The notes under the pieces: generated by a model | Databases searched by the model: none | Seen by the model: only the letters and a program-made list of their open reading frames with translations | What the model was told of the DNA's origin: nothing | Made by a program: the position numbers and the translations under genes | Assembly: GCA_963666705.2 (NCBI GenBank) | Contig: CAXXKO010000007.1 | Span: 1-28,337, forward strand | Reading direction: 5' to 3' | Origin: G963666705 sp963666705 | Lineage (GTDB): Bacteria > Pseudomonadota > Alphaproteobacteria > CADEGL01 | Length of the DNA: 28,337 nt | Part shown: one piece after another, positions 22,867-28,337 of the stretch | Layout: each line of letters starts with the position of its first letter | Numbering within the stretch: position 1 is the stretch's first letter

Positions 22867-25800
22867 CTACTGGTCGCGCCGGGTGGCGCTGTTCCGGTCG
22901 GAAGCAGCCATCGACGCCGGGTCCGAGCCGTTCATGTTGGCCTCGCCCTCCGCCGCCTCTGGCTCGGGCTGGTAAGTGGGCAAGGCGATCCGGAAACGGG
23001 CGCCCGCGCCCGTGTTGCCGGCTTCGATGGAGCCCTCCATCTCGGCGATGATGTTGTGCGCGACCGAGAGGCCGAGGCCGGTGCCCTTGCCGATGGGCTT
23101 GGTGGTGAAGAACGAAGTGAAGATGCGGCCGATCACGTCGTCGGGGATGCCGCCGCCGGTATCGGTCACAATGATGATGACCTCACCCGCCTCGGCCCGG
23201 TCCTCGAGCGCGACCTCGATCTTTCCGTGGAAACCCTGCGCTTCCTCGCCAACTGGCCCGCTGTCGGTAGCGAGAATCGCGTCCCTCGCGTTGTTGAGCA
23301 CCGCGACGATCACCTGTTCGAGGCGCACCGGATGACCGCGTACCCGGGCGCTCGCCATCGGCAGCTCGAGTCCGACATGGATGTCGGCGAGGCGCATGTC
23401 GTTGGCCACCATGTCCACGGCGCCGCGGACGATGGGCAGGGGGTAGAAGGCCGTGGCGGTGGTCATGTCGCCGCGGCTATAGACCCGCATGTGCTTGATG
23501 ATCTCGGCCATCCTCGTGGTCTGACGGCTAATGACCTCGAGCTGTTCCTTGTAAAACTCGGGGTCCTCGATCCCATCCTCGGCCAGGATGAGGGTGCCGT
23601 CGGCGGCGGTTCGGATGACGTTGAGGGGCTGGTTGAGCTCGTGCGTGAGGCTGGCGGCCATCTCGCCGAGGCTGGTCAGCTTCGAGGCCTGCATCAACCC
23701 GATCTCCATCTCCTTGTGGGTCGTGATGTCCTCGCCGATGGAGAGATAGTGGGTGACCTCGCCGCCCAACTCCCTCACGCGCGTGATCGATTCGCGGAAC
23801 CAGAAGCGCTTTCCCGATTTGTTTTCGGCCACGTATTCGCCGCGCGCCGGATCCTCGCGCTCGAGGTTTCTCCAAATACCGCGATGGGGGTCGACCGCGT
23901 TTATCATCGCCCACAGCACTTCGGACGGATTGCCCATCGCATCGCCGTGAGAGATGCCGGTGATACTGGTGAAGGTCGGGTTCACGTATTCGACGATACC
24001 CTCGGTGTCGAAGATGACGATCGAGACAGGGCTCTGCTGGATAGCGAGGGACAATTTGCGCAACTCCGCCACGGCGTGTCTGCGCTCGTTGATGTCCAAT
24101 CCGGCGCCCCGGTAGCCAAGGAATGCTCCATCGGCCGCGAAAACCGGGTTTCCGCTAAGCGACAGATAGAAGGGCGAGCCGTCCCTTCGGCTCGCCGCGT
24201 ACTCGAAGTTTCGGAAGGGCTCATGCCGCTTCATTCGCGCGAAGTGCTGACACCATATTTCGCTTTCCAGATCCTCCAGCTCCGGATGAACCAGCCGCAC
24301 GCGGCCTTGGCCATATATCTCCTCGGGCTTCCACCCGGTGATCTCGAAAAACCGATCGCTGCCAAAGGTGAAAGTCAGGTCCCGATCCATCTCCCAGAAC
24401 CACTCCGCCGACGCTTCGGCAATGTCCCGGAAACGTGCCTCGCTGTCGCGCAGCTCCGCCTCTGCGCGCCTGCGCTCGGTCAGGTCGGTGTAGGTGATGA
24501 CATAGCCGCCCAGAGGGAGCGAGGTTTCCCGGACCTCGATCATTTCGCTCCCCGGGAGCTGCTGCTCGGAGGCATGGCCCTGGCCGGCGCGGATCGTCTC
24601 CATGCGTGTGGCCGCCAGCGTCGCGGTGTCGCCAGGCCCATAGTCGCCACGCGCGGCGGCGAGGGTCACCGTGCGTTGGAAATTTACGCCGGGTGCCAGG
24701 ATGTCGGGCGGATGGCGCAGGAGCTGGCGCGCCCGGTCGTTGACGAATTGGATATTCAGGTCTTGGTCGAGCGCCACCAGCCTCTGGGCCATGTTTTCGA
24801 GCACGGCCTGGAAGTGCGACGAGGCATCCATGAGGGCGCGTGCCACACGCTTGCGCTCGGTCACGTCCTGCATGGCCGTGACCACGAGCGCCCAGCTATC
24901 CGTGTGGGCGGTGGGGATGAAGGTGCTGAAGAGGACCGTGATCTCCGTTCCGTCGAAAGCCTTCAGGTCGAACTCCAGCTCGATTCTGGTCTCGCCCGCC
25001 GCTAGGGCCGCGACCTCCCGGATATAATGCTCCGCCCACATGTCGAAATCGTCCAGCACGGCGCCGAAGAGCGCCTTGTTGTTGGGCGCCCGGAAGATCT
25101 CGACGCAGGCGCGGTTGGCGTCGATGGGCCGAATGGCTTCGAAAATCCGGCGCAGCTCATCGCGGTTCTTAGTGAGGTGCCGCGCAAAGTCGCGCACGCC
25201 TTGTGCGCGCAGCTCATCGATAATGCGCTTTACTAAGGAATAGTCCTCGTTCCAGATACCGACCGGCGATTGATCGAACAGCTCCTTGTATTTGACCTCG
25301 CTTTCCTGTCGCGCGAGCTCGGTCCGCTTGCGCTCGGTCACGTCGAAAAGGAAACAGTCCCACAGGGTTTCGCCCGATTCGAGCCGCCGCGGCCGGCCCG
25401 TGGTCTCGACCCATTTGAGCGCGCCGTCCTTAGTCTGGATTTGCCCTTCCCAAACCCACGGCGACAGGTCCTCGGCCGAGCGGCGCAGGGATTCGTCGTG
25501 GGACGCCTGTTCCTCCGGCGACGCGGTGGTGAGCAGGAGAGCGGGGTCGGACGTGACCTCGCCCACGCCGTGGCCGTAGATCCGCCACACGCCTTCGCCC
25601 ACGTAGGGGTACGTCGTCCGGCCGTCGCGATGAAGGACGCGCTGGTAGATGATGCCCGGGATATTCGCGGCGAGGGCTTTAAGGGTCTCTTGGCGCTCCC
25701 GGGCCGCTTCCGTCGCCTCGTGCTCGGCCGTCACGTCCAGGGTGATGCCGTGCCACTCGGTATCGCCATCCGCGGTTCGAATCGGCCGCGCGATGGTCCG

Positions 25801-26556
25801 CACCCATATCCGCTCTCCCGACGACTTGGTCATTCGGCGCACCAAATCCGTCGGCCGCAGGTCTTCCGCCGAACGGGCATAGGCATTGGTCATGCGCGCC
25901 CGGTCGTCTGGATGGGTCGAATCCATGAGCGGGCCGGGGTCCGCCATGACCGCGTCCGCCTCGAGCCCGAGGAAGTCGAGCAAGGTCGGGCTCATATAGG
26001 GATATTCGATCCTCCCGTCGGCGTGCTGGACGCGGCGGAATACGGTTCCAGGCAAGTTGGCGACGATGCTCGAGAAGCGAGCCTCCGATTCGCGCAGCGC
26101 CGCCTCGGTGCGTTTTTGCATTGTTATGTCGAAATCGACCCCATCCCACACGGTCTCGCCATCGGCAGTCACGTGTGGGCGCGCGACGGTGCGCACCCAT
26201 TTGGTCTCGCCGGCCGCGGTGCGGACGCGCATCTCGAAGTCGAATGGCGCCATGTTGGCGGCTGATTCGCGGGCCTGGCCCTCCCACTTCCGGCGGTCGT
26301 CCGGATGGATGGCATCGAGGAGGTCGTCGGGAGCGGTCTTCGCCGGGTCGTAGCCGAAGATCTCATAGGTTCCGGCGCTGGCGAAATGAACCACGTAACT
26401 CCCGTCAGGCTTCAACATCCGCCGGAAGATGGCGACGGGCATGTTCGCGGCGATGTCGGCAAGGAGCGCCTCTTCGGCACGTGTCGCGGGCTGTTGCCGC
26501 TCGCCGCGGGCCTTGGCGGTGGTCGTTTTGTTCCGGGGGCGGGAGAGCTTGTCCAT
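22867..26556 (-). CDS. Soluble multi-PAS sensor histidine kinase (7 PAS-like modules)
   Basis: A 1229-residue kinase with no transmembrane segment. PAS-like modules lie at about 31-150, 160-285, 290-412, 422-568, 570-696, 706-826 and 836-947; most end in a PAC-like DITMQKR/DVTERKR/DLTERRR motif. The first three are related PAS folds with a repeated I-P-x-x-[FY]-x-R core. The kinase core has a HisKA box GEMAASLTHELNQPLNV with His972, N box VLNNARDAI, G1 DTGGGIPDD and G2 GKGTGLGLSVAHNI. The H box resembles FixL/DctB-type kinases. Ligands (heme, flavin or small molecules) cannot be assigned, and no FixL-like heme motif was recognised. It is co-transcribed with a stand-alone receiver. Only a weak ribosome site precedes the ATG at 26556. 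Confidence 0.95.
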   Translation of the reverse strand: MDKLSRPRNKTTTAKARGERQQPATRAEEALLADIAANMPVAIFRRMLKPDGSYVVHFASAGTYEIFGYDPAKTAPDDLLDAIHPDDRRKWEGQARESAANMAPFDFEMRVRTAAGETKWVRTVARPHVTADGETVWDGVDFDITMQKRTEAALRESEARFSSIVANLPGTVFRRVQHADGRIEYPYMSPTLLDFLGLEADAVMADPGPLMDSTHPDDRARMTNAYARSAEDLRPTDLVRRMTKSSGERIWVRTIARPIRTADGDTEWHGITLDVTAEHEATEAARERQETLKALAANIPGIIYQRVLHRDGRTTYPYVGEGVWRIYGHGVGEVTSDPALLLTTASPEEQASHDESLRRSAEDLSPWVWEGQIQTKDGALKWVETTGRPRRLESGETLWDCFLFDVTERKRTELARQESEVKYKELFDQSPVGIWNEDYSLVKRIIDELRAQGVRDFARHLTKNRDELRRIFEAIRPIDANRACVEIFRAPNNKALFGAVLDDFDMWAEHYIREVAALAAGETRIELEFDLKAFDGTEITVLFSTFIPTAHTDSWALVVTAMQDVTERKRVARALMDASSHFQAVLENMAQRLVALDQDLNIQFVNDRARQLLRHPPDILAPGVNFQRTVTLAAARGDYGPGDTATLAATRMETIRAGQGHASEQQLPGSEMIEVRETSLPLGGYVITYTDLTERRRAEAELRDSEARFRDIAEASAEWFWEMDRDLTFTFGSDRFFEITGWKPEEIYGQGRVRLVHPELEDLESEIWCQHFARMKRHEPFRNFEYAASRRDGSPFYLSLSGNPVFAADGAFLGYRGAGLDINERRHAVAELRKLSLAIQQSPVSIVIFDTEGIVEYVNPTFTSITGISHGDAMGNPSEVLWAMINAVDPHRGIWRNLEREDPARGEYVAENKSGKRFWFRESITRVRELGGEVTHYLSIGEDITTHKEMEIGLMQASKLTSLGEMAASLTHELNQPLNVIRTAADGTLILAEDGIEDPEFYKEQLEVISRQTTRMAEIIKHMRVYSRGDMTTATAFYPLPIVRGAVDMVANDMRLADIHVGLELPMASARVRGHPVRLEQVIVAVLNNARDAILATDSGPVGEEAQGFHGKIEVALEDRAEAGEVIIIVTDTGGGIPDDVIGRIFTSFFTTKPIGKGTGLGLSVAHNIIAEMEGSIEAGNTGAGARFRIALPTYQPEPEAAEGEANMNGSDPASMAASDRNSATRRDQ

Positions 26557-26741
26557 GACTCAACGGCGCGCGCGCCCATGGGGGGCCGCGCGAGCGCCGG
26601 CCCGAGCGGCACGATGGCCCACGGCGCATGTCGGGTCGCGTGCCGCCACGGAACTCCATGTCGGATCGAGCGCTTTGACCACGCTTGCTCCTTGCCCCTC
26701 GGCCACGCGGGCCCAAATCTCCTTCCAGCCCGGCCGAGGGC

Positions 26742-26756
26742 AATTGTAATACAATT
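26742..26756. promoter_or_regulatory. AT palindrome upstream of the multi-PAS kinase
   Basis: AATTGTA-A-TACAATT is a perfect 7+1+7 palindrome in the 260-bp gene-free stretch 26557-26816. On the kinase strand a TATAAT-like hexamer occurs just before it (26767-26772). Possibly an operator overlapping the kinase promoter. The rest of this stretch nearer the gene is GC-rich and shows nothing recognisable. Confidence 0.35.
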
Positions 26757-26829
26757 AAACGAGGCAATTATACAGTGAAATACAAGTATTGGATGCTTTG
26801 TTTTAATATTTTGTTACACTAGTGTCCGG

Positions 26830-27999
26830 TTAATAGTCGAATAGATTCAATTGGTTAGCATGGGGGTGGATTGGTGTCGTGGTTTCTGGATTTGTAAGCA
26901 ATTGAAGGAGCGGTGTTTTTTCGAAGACGGTGAGGCTGAGGACCTGGAGGATTGTGTAGAGGCTGGCGTTGATAGCCAAGCGCTTCTTGACGATGGCGAT
27001 CAACACATAGACGGAGACGGCGATCCAGATCTGGGATTTGACGGCGTTCTCGGAGGTGCCGTAGAAGCGCTTGATGCGCAGGTGCTGCTTGATCCATTTG
27101 AAGAACAGCTCGACCTGCCAGCGGCATTTGTAGAGCTGGGCGATGGTCAGCGCCGGCAGGGTGAAGTTGTTGGTCAGGAAGGTGAAGGCCTTGCCGCTCT
27201 CGGGGTCGCGGTATCGGACGCGGCGGAGCCTGTCCGGGTAGTCGGTGGCGGTGTGCTGGCCGGCGGTGCGGATGGTCTGGTCGCAGCGCAGGCCGGTGGT
27301 CTTGTCGATTGCGCGGGACGCGATCCTGCGGAACTGGAACTTGGCCCGTGCCCGGACGACGAAGAAGGCGGCGCCCTGGCTCAGGCGATGGAGGCGGGCG
27401 AAATGGATGTATCCGCGGTCCAGGACGTAGAAGGCGCCGGGCTCGGGGACCAGCTCGTCGAGCACCCTCACGTCGTGCCATCGGCCGTCGCTGATATGGA
27501 TGAAAGTTGGGATATTGCCGCGCAGATCCAAGAGGGTGTGGAGCTTGATGGCGGCCTTGGTGCGCTGGAACGGGGCCCAGGGGAAGACCGCGAGGCAGAG
27601 GTCGATGGTGGTCGAGTCGAGGGCATAGACGGTGTGGTCGAGCTCGAGGCCGAAGCTGTCTTGGGCATAGAGCGGCCGGGCGATGCGGATCAGCGCCTGG
27701 GCGAAGTCGGCATGGATGCGCCAGTCGCGCCTCTCGTTGGCGTCGGCCAAGGTGGCGCGGGCGACGCGCCCGCGGATGCCCATGTGGTAGAGCTTGGTGT
27801 GCTGGGCGCGCAGGCAGGCCTCGATGTCGCGCAGGCTCTCGCGATAGGTCAGCTGCGCGAAGGCCATGCACAGATACCGATCGAGGCAGGAGAAGCTTCG
27901 CAGCCTGCGATCGCCGCCGTAGCGGTGGACGCAACGGCGCAAGCTGTGCACGGGCAGATGGTCGATCACCTGGGCGAAAACGATCTTGCCTGCATACAT
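26830..27999 (-). CDS. IS4-family transposase
   Basis: A 389-residue DDE transposase. The N-terminal domain (VFAQVIDHLPVHSLRRCVHRY continuing to LRSFSCLDRYLCM) resembles DUF4372. Catalytic residues are Asp128 (YALDSTT), Asp194 (VLDRGYIHF) and Glu297. The IS4 signature Y-(2)-R-(3)-E-(6)-K is exact: Tyr290, Arg293, Glu297, Lys304 in YKCRWQVELFFKWIK. The ATG at 27999 has AGGAG eight bases upstream, which is why it is preferred to the in-frame ATG at 28032; that ribosome site is in a hairpin stem (28004-28033). The gene is complete, so the element can probably transpose. Confidence 0.95.
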   Translation of the reverse strand: MYAGKIVFAQVIDHLPVHSLRRCVHRYGGDRRLRSFSCLDRYLCMAFAQLTYRESLRDIEACLRAQHTKLYHMGIRGRVARATLADANERRDWRIHADFAQALIRIARPLYAQDSFGLELDHTVYALDSTTIDLCLAVFPWAPFQRTKAAIKLHTLLDLRGNIPTFIHISDGRWHDVRVLDELVPEPGAFYVLDRGYIHFARLHRLSQGAAFFVVRARAKFQFRRIASRAIDKTTGLRCDQTIRTAGQHTATDYPDRLRRVRYRDPESGKAFTFLTNNFTLPALTIAQLYKCRWQVELFFKWIKQHLRIKRFYGTSENAVKSQIWIAVSVYVLIAIVKKRLAINASLYTILQVLSLTVFEKTPLLQLLTNPETTTPIHPHANQLNLFDY

Positions 28000-28003
28000 G
28001 AGC

Positions 28004-28033
28004 CATGCTCCTGACCGGGAAGGCAGGAGCATG
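28004..28033 (-). promoter_or_regulatory. Hairpin hiding the IS4 transposase ribosome site
   Basis: CATGCTCCTG (28004-28013) and CAGGAGCATG (28024-28033) form a perfect 10-bp stem with a 10-base loop. On the mRNA strand the 3' arm holds the AGGAG ribosome site and ends a few bases before the ATG. It should lower translation of transposase. The start of the longer frame (ATG at 28032) is in the 5' arm. Confidence 0.6.
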
Positions 28034-28202
28034 TCTGGCTTAACACCGGGAGTTCAAGTCGGTGACACGCGAATATCCCGAAAGAACGTTTAACCACAAC
28101 CCACTAACCGGAAAACCGCCGCAGTTAACCGGACACTAGTGATTTTGTTAGATTTGTCGCTGGTGCCTAGTACCCACTTTCATAATTCCGTGTGCCATAC
28201 GA

Positions 28203-28297
28203 CGGCGCCCCGAGGTTCCCGGCTAGGAGGGTGGCGCGCCGTGATGCCGGGGCATCACAATCGGCGCGCGACGACGTCCGGGGGCCTCGGGGCGCCG
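28203..28297. repeat. Nested palindrome at the window end
   Basis: Outer arms CGGCGCCCCGAGG (28203-28215) and CCTCGGGGCGCCG (28285-28297) are perfect 13-bp complements. Inside them GGCGCGCCG pairs with CGGCGCGC (28233-28241, 28262-28269), and GTGATGCC with GGCATCAC (28241-28248, 28251-28258) at the tip. The stretch 28151-28337 has no recognisable gene. It may be a structured RNA, a large terminator or part of a repeat element running past the window edge. Confidence 0.6.
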
Positions 28298-28337
28298 CCC
28301 TACGGGTCGCTTTTCCCGCCCCCTCGGGGCGTCGGCG

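Larger units (their letters stand above)
26817..28141 (-). mobile_element. IS4-family insertion sequence, intact (1325 bp)
   Basis: The ends are 17-bp perfect inverted repeats: CACTAGTGTCCGGTTAA at 26817-26833 and its complement at 28125-28141. The nine bases ATTTTGTTA flank both sides (26808-26816 and 28142-28150), a clear target duplication. One undamaged transposase gene fills the element, with its stop inside the left repeat. It landed in AT-rich intergenic DNA. All signs point to a recent insertion. Confidence 0.95.

Noticed and set aside
22431..26556. Phytochrome or FixL heme-type oxygen sensor
   Set aside because: No GAF/PHY chromophore region and no FixL heme-binding PAS signature could be recognised.
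26557..26767. Small frames on both strands upstream of the multi-PAS kinase
   Set aside because: No ribosome sites and Arg/Ala/Pro-rich translations; treated as gene-free promoter DNA.
26817..28141. IS4 element using CTAG as a 4-bp target duplication
   Set aside because: CTAG is part of the palindromic CACTAGTG end on both sides; the true flanking direct repeat is the 9-bp ATTTTGTTA.

Overview
The window is high-GC DNA with dense, mostly minus-strand genes. The gene families (acyl-CoA dehydrogenase, class III aminotransferase, amidohydrolase, MlrC, HspQ, a Do-protease next to an OmpR-type two-component pair, and a multi-PAS kinase) and the intergenic repeat types point to an alphaproteobacterium, plausibly a Rhodospirillales-like soil or marine heterotroph. 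That placement is inferred from gene content only; there is no rRNA gene here.

Layout. 116-3613: a catabolic block with a carboxymuconolactone-decarboxylase-like protein, a divergent acyl-CoA dehydrogenase, and a translationally coupled amidohydrolase/D-2-hydroxyacid dehydrogenase pair. 3758-4928: a small toxin-antitoxin island with an intact HigA antitoxin beside only the C-terminal tail of HigB, then a complete PIN toxin with its ribbon-helix-helix antitoxin. 5183-7680: a TMADH/N-methyl-amine-demethylase-like flavoenzyme and hspQ. 7738-10659: an mlrC gene split by an intact IS3-family element (7963-9376) flanked by a 14-bp direct repeat. 10797-11417: a PPOX-like flavoprotein followed by a 153-bp inverted-repeat element that supplies its terminator. 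11414-14704: an operon of a class III aminotransferase, an Asp/Glu-racemase/AMDase-fold enzyme and a DoeA-like (ectoine hydrolase-like) M24 protein.

14794-19096: an envelope-stress type cluster, transcribed as Do-protease, OmpR-family regulator, then a sensor kinase. The kinase reading frame is broken by a one-base shift, and a seven-copy 65-bp tandem repeat array separates it from the regulator. 19319-22150: a three-gene thiol/sulfur operon (cysteine-dioxygenase-like cupin, four-rhodanese protein, nu-class-like GST) preceded by an AT-rich region with three CTTGA repeats exactly 10 bp apart. 22431-26556: a 1229-residue soluble kinase with seven PAS-like modules and a stand-alone receiver. 26817-28141: an IS4-family element with 17-bp perfect terminal repeats and a 9-bp target duplication. 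The window ends in a strong nested palindrome.

The most notable items are structural. Both insertion sequences carry perfect hairpins that bury the transposase ribosome binding site. In the IS3 element one arm lies in the terminal repeat, so read-through from mlrC should form the lock. I found no unambiguous new defence or mobile system. The best candidates for under-described biology are the sulfur operon with its iteron-like promoter, the DoeA-like operon, and the repeat array inside a two-component operon.
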